A DNA stretch of 64,000 nt from Propioniciclava sinopodophylli (GTDB lineage Bacteria > Actinomycetota > Actinomycetes > Propionibacteriales > Propionibacteriaceae), in assembly GCF_004324755.1 (NCBI RefSeq), contig NZ_SDMQ01000006.1:1-64000 (forward strand). The letters run 5' to 3'. The position numbers and the translations under genes were made by a program. Below, piece after piece: positions 51,463-59,024 of the stretch (positions are counted from its first letter, which is position 1; each line of letters opens with the position of its first letter). The notes under the pieces are model-generated. The model worked only from the letters and a program-made list of their open reading frames with translations. It did no database searches and was not told the DNA's origin.

Positions 51463-52593
51463 GTGGCGCCCACCCAAACCCACTCGGCAGCCCACGCGAC
51501 CGTGGCCGCGAAGATGAGCGTCCTGGACCGGTTCCTCCCGGTGTGGATCATCGCCGCGATGGCGGTCGGGCTGCTGCTCGGACGCCTCGTGCCGGGCCTG
51601 GCCCCGGCCCTCGAAGCGGTGAAGATCGGGTCGGTGTCGCTGCCCATCGCCTTGGGCCTGCTCGTGATGATGTACCCGGTGCTGGCCAAGGTCCGGTACG
51701 ACGAGACCCACCGCGTCACGGCCAACAAGCGGCTGATGGCCCTCTCCCTGGTGCTCAACTGGGTGCTCGGCCCTGCGCTCATGTTCGCGCTGGCGTGGCT
51801 GTTGCTGCCCGACCTCCCCGAGTACCGGACAGGCCTGATCATCGTCGGGTTGGCCCGCTGCATCGCGATGGTGCTGATCTGGAACGACCTCGCCTGCGGC
51901 GACCGCGAGGCCGCCGCGGTCCTGGTCGCGGTCAACTCGGTGTTCCAGGTCATCGCCTTCTCCGCGCTGGGCTGGTTCTACCTGCAGGTCCTGCCGAGCT
52001 GGCTGGGCCTACCGACCACCTCGGCGGAGTTCTCCGTGTGGGCGATCTTCGTGAGCGTGCTGGTGTTCCTCGGGATCCCGCTGGCCGCCGGGTTCCTCAC
52101 CCGGTACGTCGGTGAGCGCGCCAAGGGGCGCACCTGGTACGCAGAGCGGTTCCTGCCGAGGCTCGGGCCTTGGGCGCTGTACGGGCTGCTGTTCACCATC
52201 GTGCTGCTGTTCGCCCTGCAGGGCGACGAGATCCTCTCCCGACCGCTCGACGTGGCCCGGATCGCGCTACCCCTGCTGGCGTACTTCGCGCTGATGTGGC
52301 TCGGCTCGCTGCTGGCCTCGCGCGCGGTTGGCCTGGACTACGCGCTCTCGGCCACCGTCGCGTTCACCGCGGCCGGCAACAACTTCGAGCTCGCCATCGC
52401 GGTCGCGATCGGCACCTTCGGCATCACCTCCGGCCAGGCGCTGGCCGGAGTGGTCGGCCCGCTGATCGAGGTGCCGATCCTCGTGGGCCTCGTCTACGTC
52501 AGCCTGTGGCTGGCCCCGCGCCTGTTCCCCGGCGACCCCAGCGTCCCGTCCCGCTCGACCGCATCGACCCCTTCGTCCCCTTCGTCCCCTTGA
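51463..52593 (+). CDS. acr3: Arsenite efflux permease Acr3
   Basis: A 376-residue membrane carrier of the ACR3/BASS type with ten helices. LSVLDRFLPVWIIAAMAVG-like opening, IVGLARCIAMVLIWNDLACG with the essential conserved Cys, and TFTAAGNNFELAIAVAIGTF-like region are diagnostic. GTG at 51463 has GAGAGGTGCG before it; ATG at 51448 in the same frame has no such site and lies in the operator. It leads the plus-strand arsenic transcript. Confidence 0.94.
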   Translation: MAPTQTHSAAHATVAAKMSVLDRFLPVWIIAAMAVGLLLGRLVPGLAPALEAVKIGSVSLPIALGLLVMMYPVLAKVRYDETHRVTANKRLMALSLVLNWVLGPALMFALAWLLLPDLPEYRTGLIIVGLARCIAMVLIWNDLACGDREAAAVLVAVNSVFQVIAFSALGWFYLQVLPSWLGLPTTSAEFSVWAIFVSVLVFLGIPLAAGFLTRYVGERAKGRTWYAERFLPRLGPWALYGLLFTIVLLFALQGDEILSRPLDVARIALPLLAYFALMWLGSLLASRAVGLDYALSATVAFTAAGNNFELAIAVAIGTFGITSGQALAGVVGPLIEVPILVGLVYVSLWLAPRLFPGDPSVPSRSTASTPSSPSSP

Positions 52594-52601
52594 GGAGACC
52601 C

Positions 52602-53456
52602 ATGACCACCGATCGCCGTCCCACCGTCCTGTTCGTCTGCGTGTCGAACGCCGGCAAGTCCCAGATGGCCGAGGCGCTCCTGCGCCGCAGGGTCGGGGAC
52701 GCCGTCGCCATCCACTCCGCCGGTACCAGGCCCAAGCCGGTCGAGGCCGGCGTGAACGCCGAGTCCGTGGCGTCCGTGGTCGAGGTCGGCGCCAGCATGG
52801 CCGGCGCCACCCCCAAGGGCATCGATCCCGACCTGCTCCGCACCGCCGACCGGGTCGTCATCCTCGGGGCGGACGCCCAGGTCGAGCCGGTCGAGGGCAT
52901 GAAGGCCACCATCGAACGCTGGGAGACCGATGAGCCCAGCCTCCGCGGCATCGAGGGCGCGGCCCGAATGAACATCATCCGCGACGACATCGACGCCCGC
53001 GTTGGGGCGCTGGCGTCCGAACTCGGTGTCGAGCAGCGCCCCTCGGTCATGTTCGTGTGCGTGCACAACGCCGGGCGGTCCCAGATGGCGGCTGCCTATG
53101 CCCACCACCTCTCCGGCGGTGCGGTCGAGGTGCGCTCAGCCGGCTCGGCCCCGGCCGAGACCATCAATCCCGCGGTGCGGGAGGCGCTGCTGGAGGAGGG
53201 AATCGACATCTCGGCCGAGAAGCCGAAGGTGCTGACCGACCAGGCCGTGCGGGCGTCCGACGTCGTCATCACCATGGGCTGCGGCGACACCTGCCCGTTC
53301 TATCCGGGCAAGCGCTACGAGGACTGGGTGCTGGAGGACCCGGCCGGCCAGGGCGTGGACGCCGTGCGCCCCATCCGCGACGACATCAAGCGCCGCGTGA
53401 CCGAGCTGCTCGCGTCGCTCGACGTACCCGTCCAGCCGCTGCCCGGCGACCGGTGA
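52602..53456 (+). CDS. Fused double-domain arsenate reductase (two LMW-phosphatase folds)
   Basis: A 284-residue protein with two low-molecular-weight phosphatase-like domains. Domain 1 (about 8-135) has FVCVSNAGKSQMAEALL, where Lys replaces the P-loop Arg as in the actinobacterial mycothiol-transferase group. Domain 2 (about 147-280) has FVCVHNAGRSQMAAAY and TMGCGDTCPFYPGKRYEDW, the full Cys relay. It could couple arsenate binding as a mycothiol adduct to reduction. It follows acr3 by eight bases. Usually these are separate genes. Confidence 0.88.
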   Translation: MTTDRRPTVLFVCVSNAGKSQMAEALLRRRVGDAVAIHSAGTRPKPVEAGVNAESVASVVEVGASMAGATPKGIDPDLLRTADRVVILGADAQVEPVEGMKATIERWETDEPSLRGIEGAARMNIIRDDIDARVGALASELGVEQRPSVMFVCVHNAGRSQMAAAYAHHLSGGAVEVRSAGSAPAETINPAVREALLEEGIDISAEKPKVLTDQAVRASDVVITMGCGDTCPFYPGKRYEDWVLEDPAGQGVDAVRPIRDDIKRRVTELLASLDVPVQPLPGDR

Positions 53457-53466
53457 GGGGCCTGCC

Positions 53467-54075
53467 GTGATCCCGGACGCCTACGAGACCCTGAAGGCCG
53501 ACCTCGAGTACAGCTACCGGGGCGTGTTCACCCCCGATGACGTCGCCGAGGCGGTCGACGCCGCGCGCGCCCTGCTGGAACCCCGCGCGCACGTGGAGAC
53601 CTTTCTGCCCGTCCTCGTGGCGCGGCAGGCCCGCGAGCAACTGATGGCCAAGGCCCAGGCCGAGGGGCGGGTCGCGAAGAAGGTCCCCGAGGTCCTGTTC
53701 ATCTGTGTCCACAACGCCGGACGGTCCCAGATGGCCGCAGCCCTCACCGAGCACCTGTCCGCGCGCCGGGTCCACGTCCGCTCGGCCGGCTCCCAGCCCA
53801 CCGGGGACATCAACCCCCTCGTGGTCGAGGCGCTGGCCGAGCGCGGCATCGCCCTGACCGCCGCCTACCCCAAGCCGCTCACCGACACCGTCGTTCAGGC
53901 TGCCGACGTCGTGATCACCATGGGGTGCGGCGACACGTGCCCCTACTACCCGGGCAAGATCTACGAGGACTGGCAGGTCGCCGATCCCGCCGGCCAGCCG
54001 CTCCCCGTGGTGCGTGACATCCGCGACGACCTGCAGCAGCGGGTCGCCGAACTCCTGCGCCGCATCCTCGACTGA
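53467..54075 (+). CDS. arsC: Arsenate reductase with N-terminal helical domain
   Basis: A 202-residue reductase. The first 70 residues are a helical bundle (VFTPDDVAEAVDAARALLEP) found in actinobacterial ArsC proteins and proposed to mediate dimerisation; the rest is the LMW-phosphatase fold with FICVHNAGRSQMAAALTEHL and VITMGCGDTCPYYPGKIYED. It reduces arsenate to arsenite. GTG at 53467 starts it, ten bases after the double ArsC gene. Domain 2 of that gene is very similar, so duplication is likely. Confidence 0.92.
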   Translation: MIPDAYETLKADLEYSYRGVFTPDDVAEAVDAARALLEPRAHVETFLPVLVARQAREQLMAKAQAEGRVAKKVPEVLFICVHNAGRSQMAAALTEHLSARRVHVRSAGSQPTGDINPLVVEALAERGIALTAAYPKPLTDTVVQAADVVITMGCGDTCPYYPGKIYEDWQVADPAGQPLPVVRDIRDDLQQRVAELLRRILD

Positions 54076-54087
54076 AGAAGGTCCCTC

Positions 54088-54561
54088 ATGTCCCCCGAAT
54101 CCGACCCGGCACACCGCAACGTCCACCAAGCGGTCCAGGAGCACTACACGGCCACCGCCCGCGCCCATCTCCAGGTCCTCGACACCCCGAACGCCGCGAG
54201 CGGGGCCGCGTGTTGTGGGGGCGGCGGGTGCTGCGGTTCGTCGCCGGCGGGTTCCACGACGGACGACCCCATCACGCGCAACCTGTACGACCCACACACC
54301 CCGTTCGAGGCGGCGCTGGCGGCCTCCCTGGGGTGCGGAAACCCCACGGCCCTCGCGGCGCTGGAACCGGGCCAGGTCGTGCTCGACCTCGGTTCCGGCG
54401 GCGGGCTCGACGTCCTACTCTCCGCCCGCCGCGTCGCCCCCGACGGCCACGCCTACGGTGCTGCCGCCACTGGGGGACAGCCATGGCTTGCAGCGCTCAA
54501 TTGCCGACCAGTACCGCGCATCGAGTTGGATGTCGAACCCGTACCGACCCAAGTCATGTAG
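54088..54561 (+). pseudogene. arsM: Arsenite methyltransferase arsM, 3' truncated
   Basis: ATG at 54088, after AAGAAGG, opens a protein with the family's N-terminal Cys-rich loop (GAACCGGGGCCGSS) and SAM motif I (VVLDLGSGGGLDVLLSARRV). Arsenite methyltransferases run to about 270 residues, but after DGHAYG (near 54460) the sequence is unrelated and ends at 54561. More than half the catalytic domain is lost, so methylation is not expected. It would have been the fourth gene of the acr3 transcript. Confidence 0.85.
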
Positions 54562-54804
54562 GTGCTGCTTCAGGTTCTTGATCAAGGCGAGGAGCTCTCG
54601 GCTGTTCTCCGCCCAGTAGTGGTGTGTTGACTCCGCGCGACCATTGATGGCAAGGAAGTGATCGTTCAACTGCTCGTGAAGGACCGCGAACATGTGCCCG
54701 AACTGGGTGTCGCTATAGAGCCGCGTGAAAGAGGGGTCCGCGGGCTTCGCTGCATACTCCTCGATCACGTCGTGGAGCATCAGGTCCGCAGGGGTGGCCG
54801 GCAT
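54415..54804 (-). CDS. Hypothetical protein with lost C-terminus
   Basis: ATG at 54804, with GAGGAGACTG before it, opens a 129-residue frame; ATG at 54822 is the alternative. It contains FTRLYSDTQFGHMFAVLHEQ and STHHYWAENSRELLALIKNL, a helical protein I do not recognise. After CKPWLSPSGGS (near 54460) the residues are the antisense of arsM, so the native C-terminus is missing. The GC content is visibly lower than in neighbours, suggesting transfer. Confidence 0.5.
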   Translation of the reverse strand: MPATPADLMLHDVIEEYAAKPADPSFTRLYSDTQFGHMFAVLHEQLNDHFLAINGRAESTHHYWAENSRELLALIKNLKQHLHDLGRYGFDIQLDARYWSAIERCKPWLSPSGGSTVGVAVGGDAAGGE

Positions 54805-54923
54805 CAGTCTCCTCGGGATCATGTCCTGCGGGAACCTGAGAGTTGTTCCTCAGGGGTTTCATATGAAGCAAAGTCGGAGGTTCTTGAAGAGTTCCCTGCA
54901 TCTCGACAAGACGCCCGAGGGCT

Positions 54924-57581
54924 CTAGCGCTGCATGTCCACGAACCGACTGAGGGCACCCTGGAACGCCACTGGCAGGGTGTCGGTGGCACCGTTTCGAT
55001 GCTTGGCCACGATGAAGTCGGCCTCTCCCTGGCGAGGGGACTGCTTGTCGTAGGCATCCTCACGGTGGAGGAGGATCACCATGTCCGCATCCTGCTCCAG
55101 GGAGTTGTGCACGCTGATGCCATCAGCGATGAAGTTGTGGGTGTCCAGAACGGTCGCGTCGTAGACCTCTTCCTCGCCCACGAACTCGATGGAGGCGACG
55201 GCGTCCCAGTAGATGTCGCTGGTGGCCTCGCGTTCGAGTTCTGCCGACCCCACGATGCGGGCAGCACGAGCCAAGCGCTCGCGACTGGGGGAGTGCTTCC
55301 ACATCGTCGAGCCGCAGAACTGCGTCTCCATGGCAGCAGCGAACTGACGGTGGGTCATGCCGGCCGTCACCAACTGTGCGCGCACCTTCCGCCAAGCCTC
55401 GGCGGGCACGGTGTCCAGGTTCGTGTTCGGGACGATGCCCTCGAGATTCCGCAAGACCTCGTTGACACCTTCGCGGCGGGCGCCCCAGACGCCGATCTCC
55501 CAGCAGAACAAGCGCTGGGCTGCCGCGCCGTTGATAAGCACGTGGTAGCCGTCGCGGTAGCCGGCCTTCTGGGCTGTCTTGAGGCGTGCGACGATGCCGA
55601 AGCGACCGAGCAGACGCATGACGTCGTCGGCCAGTCGGCGGCTGGAGGTCGCGTAGTAGATGCGTCCTTGCCCGGCCTTGTCGTCCCAGCGGACCGACCC
55701 GTCTGTGGCCCACAAGTGGCTCAGGAAGAGGCCGACCTGCTCGCGCGGCAACTGGTGCACCCAGTCGGGCACGAACTTCTCGTGCGAACGCTTCCCGAAT
55801 AGACCCATCTCGTCCAGCCACGCGGCGATTGGGTTGCGGCGTCCGTGCGTCAGGTGGAACGGCGCAGGCAGGCGCAGCGTCGTCACGCGAGCGGCGGCGT
55901 ATTCGTCACGCACGGCCGTGATGCCGAACCGACGATCCGCAGCGTCCGCGACGATCTCGAGGTTCAACTCGTCGATGGATGCGTAACGGATCGGCTGGCG
56001 CTTCACGAACGAGCCGTCACCCAGCAGGTGCGCGAGCAGGATCACTTCGTCGTCATCGCGCTGGATCGGATTCAGCGGCTGGGGCACCATCCTTGGGATC
56101 GCCACGCGAGTGCCCTCGGTCAGTTCGCCCAGCGGCACCCAGCCGCCGTAGGTCAGGAAGGGGTGGTTGGCCGACGCCTTCACCTCGCGTCCGGACGCCA
56201 ACCGCAGCCGGAAGACCTCCTTGACCCCCGACGAGAAGACGTGCGTCATGGGGCGGGCGACCAAGCGACCCGAGGCGTCCAACGACCACACCGGCACGTT
56301 GCGCTCACCTGACTCCAGCAGCGAACCCATCGTCACCTCGGCACCCGTGTCGGCGCGCAGCACGCGCGTGTCGGCGGTCAGGCAGCCTGACTCGCGCAGG
56401 TCCGACAGCATCGGCTTCTTGTCCTGGCGCGCCTCGGGGCCACGGTTGAGCTGCGACAGCGCGACGACGGGAACCTCGAGTTCCTTGGCCAAGAGCTTGA
56501 TCTGGCGGGAGAACTCCGAGACCTCGAGCTGGCGGGATTCGACCTTCTTGCCCGAGGTCATCAGCTGCATGTAGTCGATGATGATCAGCTTGAGGTCGTT
56601 GCGCTGCTTCAGGCGGCGCGCCTTGGCGCGGATCTCCATCATCGTCAGGTTGGGGGAGTCGTCGATGAACAGCGGCGCCCGCGACACCTGCGCGGTCTTG
56701 TTCGAGATGCGCTGCCAGTACTCCTCGGTCATGTCGCCCTTGCGGATCGCGTTCAGCGGCACGCCCGACTCCGCGGACATGAGGCGCATCACGATCTCCG
56801 ACTTCGTCATCTCCAGGCTGAAGAAGACCGAGCACAGGCCGTGGCGAATGGACGCCGCGCGTGCGAAGTCCAGCCCCAGCGTCGACTTACCCATGCCGGG
56901 ACGGGCGGCGATGATGATCATCTGGCCCGGGTGTAGCCCGTTGGTCAGGTGGTCCAGGTCGATGAACCCGGTCGGGACTCCGGCCATCTGGCCGTGCTGG
57001 GTCAGCGCCTCGATCTCGTCGAGGGTAAGCTCCACCAGCTCCGACAAGGGCTGGTAGTCCTCCTTCGTCCGGTTCTCGGCGACCTCGTAGATCGTCTGCT
57101 GGGCCCGGTCGACGATGCCGGTGACGTCACCCTCGGCCTGGTAGCCCATCTGGGAGATCTTCATCGACGCATCGACCAGACGACGCAGGATCGCCTTGTC
57201 GCGGACGATCTCGGCGTAGTAGGTGGCGTTCGCCGTCACCGACACCGAGGACAGCAGCTCATGCAGGTAGATGTGGCCGCCGATCTGGCTGATCTGGCCC
57301 TTCTTGCCGAGGTGGTCGGCCACCGTGATGGCGTCCACCGGCTCGCCGGCGCCGTAGAGGTCCATGACCGCGTCAAAGACGTACTCGTGCGCGGGCCGGT
57401 AGAAGTCGCGGCCCTTCAGCACTTCGGTGACCTCGCCGATCGCGTCCTTGCTCAACAGCATCGCGCCGAGCACGCTCTGCTCGGCGGCCAGATCCTGCGG
57501 GGGCGTCCGATCGGCGTAGCCGCTGCCGCGCTGCTCGAAGGGGACGACATTGTCCGACCACTGCCCACGCTGCTCCGACAT
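54924..57581 (-). CDS. dnaB: Replicative DNA helicase DnaB with intein
   Basis: The 885-residue precursor holds DnaB in two parts. N-extein (1-399) covers the N-terminal domain, Walker A in AARPGMGKSTLGLDFAR, motif II KLIIIDYMQLMTSG and VALSQLNRGPEARQDKKPML; C-extein (827-885) begins SLEQDADMVILLHRED and ends FQGALSRFVDMQR. Spliced, it gives a normal 458-residue hexameric helicase. A DnaA-box-like cluster lies upstream. rplI and ssb, frequent neighbours, are not in the window. Confidence 0.95.
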   Translation of the reverse strand: MSEQRGQWSDNVVPFEQRGSGYADRTPPQDLAAEQSVLGAMLLSKDAIGEVTEVLKGRDFYRPAHEYVFDAVMDLYGAGEPVDAITVADHLGKKGQISQIGGHIYLHELLSSVSVTANATYYAEIVRDKAILRRLVDASMKISQMGYQAEGDVTGIVDRAQQTIYEVAENRTKEDYQPLSELVELTLDEIEALTQHGQMAGVPTGFIDLDHLTNGLHPGQMIIIAARPGMGKSTLGLDFARAASIRHGLCSVFFSLEMTKSEIVMRLMSAESGVPLNAIRKGDMTEEYWQRISNKTAQVSRAPLFIDDSPNLTMMEIRAKARRLKQRNDLKLIIIDYMQLMTSGKKVESRQLEVSEFSRQIKLLAKELEVPVVALSQLNRGPEARQDKKPMLSDLRESGCLTADTRVLRADTGAEVTMGSLLESGERNVPVWSLDASGRLVARPMTHVFSSGVKEVFRLRLASGREVKASANHPFLTYGGWVPLGELTEGTRVAIPRMVPQPLNPIQRDDDEVILLAHLLGDGSFVKRQPIRYASIDELNLEIVADAADRRFGITAVRDEYAAARVTTLRLPAPFHLTHGRRNPIAAWLDEMGLFGKRSHEKFVPDWVHQLPREQVGLFLSHLWATDGSVRWDDKAGQGRIYYATSSRRLADDVMRLLGRFGIVARLKTAQKAGYRDGYHVLINGAAAQRLFCWEIGVWGARREGVNEVLRNLEGIVPNTNLDTVPAEAWRKVRAQLVTAGMTHRQFAAAMETQFCGSTMWKHSPSRERLARAARIVGSAELEREATSDIYWDAVASIEFVGEEEVYDATVLDTHNFIADGISVHNSLEQDADMVILLHREDAYDKQSPRQGEADFIVAKHRNGATDTLPVAFQGALSRFVDMQR
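55104..56384 (-). other. DnaB intein with LAGLIDADG homing endonuclease
   Basis: A 427-residue intein sits between RESG and SLEQD, the site of the Synechocystis DnaB intein. It starts Cys (CLTADTRVLRADTGAEV) and ends ADGISVHN, with block B VKASANHPFLTYG. Endonuclease motifs are ILLAHLLGDGSF and FLSHLWATDGSVRW. All splicing residues are present: Cys1, the block B His, final His-Asn and Ser+1. Confidence 0.93.
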
Positions 57582-57704
57582 CCCACTCCCTCATCCGACC
57601 TGCTCCCACTCAAGCGGCAGGGTCTGACACTTCCTGGCCGTCGGGGGTTCAGACGACGTTAGACCCTGTGTGCCCCGCCGCCAAACGAGTCATCCACCCC
57701 CGGT

Positions 57705-57939
57705 TGTGGATGAACTGTGGATGACTGTGGACCCACGGCGTCCGGCCTGTGCGCGACACGCCGTCGTAGCTGGGGATCCCGCAGAACTTCTCGCCTCAAC
57801 CGCGCTCCGGCTAGGGCGTATGGTGCGTGGAGGCTGGGGATGGGGGAGACTTTTCACTTCTTGGGATGAGTGGCGCCGGAGGTTGACCACCCTCCCGTGC
57901 GGGGTGCTATGGGGCCGAGTCATGCACCGGTTGTCCACA
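57705..57939. other. DnaA-box-like cluster upstream of dnaB
   Basis: TGTGGA repeats at 57705, 57716 and 57726 in the phase TGTGGATGA, TGTGGATGA, TGTGGACCC, and a perfect actinobacterial box TTGTCCACA lies at 57931-57939. No gene is seen in 57582-58023 apart from these boxes and the csoR control region. They may regulate dnaB or bind spare DnaA. Confidence 0.4.
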
Positions 57940-57982
57940 GGGACGAGGGTATCTGCTCAAGTGTCGCTGAGCTTTGGGGGAA

Positions 57983-58003
57983 CACACCCCTGGGGGGTAT
58001 GAT
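57983..58003 (+). promoter_or_regulatory. CsoR operator and -10 box of the copper operon
   Basis: CACACCCCTGGGGGGTATG (57983-58001) is a pseudo-palindrome with the C/G-run core typical of CsoR sites, and it overlaps a TATGAT -10 box at 57998-58003. No good -35 is visible. Confidence 0.65.
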
Positions 58004-58023
58004 TTCCGGTGCGAGGAGGAAAC

Positions 58024-58410
58024 ATGACCGAGCGCACCATCCCCACGATCCCCGACGACGCGAGCACGCTGGACGTGGCGTCGCCAGCCGGCTGTGGCTG
58101 CCACGGTGAAGCCGCGGACGCCGACCACCAGCACGGCTACATCACGGCGAAGGAGAACTACCAGCGCCGCCTGCGCCGCATCGAGGGTCAGGCCCGCGGG
58201 CTCCAGCGCATGGTGGAGGAGGAGAAGTACTGCATCGACATCCTGACGCAGATCTCCGCCATGACGAAGGCGCTGCAGTCCGTCGCGCTCGAACTCCTCG
58301 AGGACCACATGGCCCACTGCGTGGTCGCAGCCGCCCGCGAGGGTGGCCCGGCCGCGGAGGAGAAGATCCAGGAGGCGTCCGAAGCGATCGCGCGCCTCGT
58401 CCGCAGCTGA
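58024..58410 (+). CDS. csoR: Copper-sensing repressor CsoR
   Basis: A 128-residue all-helical repressor that leaves DNA on Cu(I) binding. YQRRLRRIEGQARGLQRMVE is the family start; Cu ligands are Cys in EEKYCIDILTQISAM and His/Cys in LLEDHMAHCVVAAAR (the C-H-C set). An extra N-terminus of about 45 residues carries GCGCHGEAADADHQHGY, possible additional metal ligands. GAGGAGG precedes the ATG. First gene of csoR, CopZ-like, copA. Confidence 0.93.
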   Translation: MTERTIPTIPDDASTLDVASPAGCGCHGEAADADHQHGYITAKENYQRRLRRIEGQARGLQRMVEEEKYCIDILTQISAMTKALQSVALELLEDHMAHCVVAAAREGGPAAEEKIQEASEAIARLVRS

Positions 58411-58435
58411 CCCACCATTCACAAGGAGAATCACC

Positions 58436-58888
58436 ATGGTTGACCTCACGATCAAGGACGCCAACGCCGCCGCCTCCGGCGGGGGGTGTGGCTGTGGCGG
58501 CTGTGGCTGTGGCGGCGACGCCCAGGCCACCCCGGTGCAGGAGCCCCAGGCCCAGGCCGCCGGCTGCAACTGCGGCCCGGACTGCGACTGCGGCTGCCAG
58601 GAGGGCAAGCCCTGTACCTGCGGCGACAAGGCCTCGTCCGGCTCGGCCGCACCGTCGGCCGCCAGCGGCGTCATCGGTGGCGGCCAGGTGGCCCAGTACA
58701 CCGTCTCCGGCATGACCTGCAGCCACTGCGTCAACGCGGTCACCGAGGAGATCTCCGCGATCCCCGGCGTCACCGACGTGCAGGTCGACCTGGAGTCCGG
58801 CTCGCTGAAGGTGGCCTCGGAAGCCCCGGTCGACTTCGACCGCATCGTGGAGGCCGTCGCCGAGGCGGGCGACTACACCGTCTCCTGA
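58436..58888 (+). CDS. Cys-rich (metallothionein-like) protein fused to a CopZ domain
   Basis: The 150-residue protein has an N-terminal Cys-rich segment (about 15-65) with GGGCGCGGCGCGGD and CNCGPDCDCGCQEGKPCTCG, eleven Cys in all, then a Ser/Ala linker and a C-terminal HMA domain (about 85-150) with the Cu site in YTVSGMTCSHCVNAVTEEIS. The HMA part is the usual CopZ chaperone that hands Cu(I) to CopA. The Cys-rich part resembles bacterial copper metallothioneins and could store copper. AAGGAG precedes the ATG. Confidence 0.85.
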   Translation: MVDLTIKDANAAASGGGCGCGGCGCGGDAQATPVQEPQAQAAGCNCGPDCDCGCQEGKPCTCGDKASSGSAAPSAASGVIGGGQVAQYTVSGMTCSHCVNAVTEEISAIPGVTDVQVDLESGSLKVASEAPVDFDRIVEAVAEAGDYTVS

Positions 58889-58894
58889 TGATTC

Positions 58895-58928
58895 CCCGGC
58901 TGGGCCTGTCGAGGCAGGCCCAGCCGGG
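58895..58928 (+). terminator. Hairpin between CopZ-like gene and copA
   Basis: A perfect 14-base stem CCCGGCTGGGCCTG with a six-base loop starts seven bases after the CopZ-like stop. It may reduce transcription into copA, giving more chaperone than pump. Confidence 0.7.
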
Positions 58929-59024
58929 CCCCACACCTGAATACCCAACCCTTCCGCCAGGGCCGGTCAGTCCTCGGGGTCGCCCGACCACCCGCCGGTC
59001 CTCCGCACCAAGGAGTGATCCACC

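Noticed and set aside
57705-57939. Chromosomal origin oriC
   Set aside because: Only a few DnaA-like boxes are present, no AT-rich unwinding region, and dnaA and dnaN are absent.
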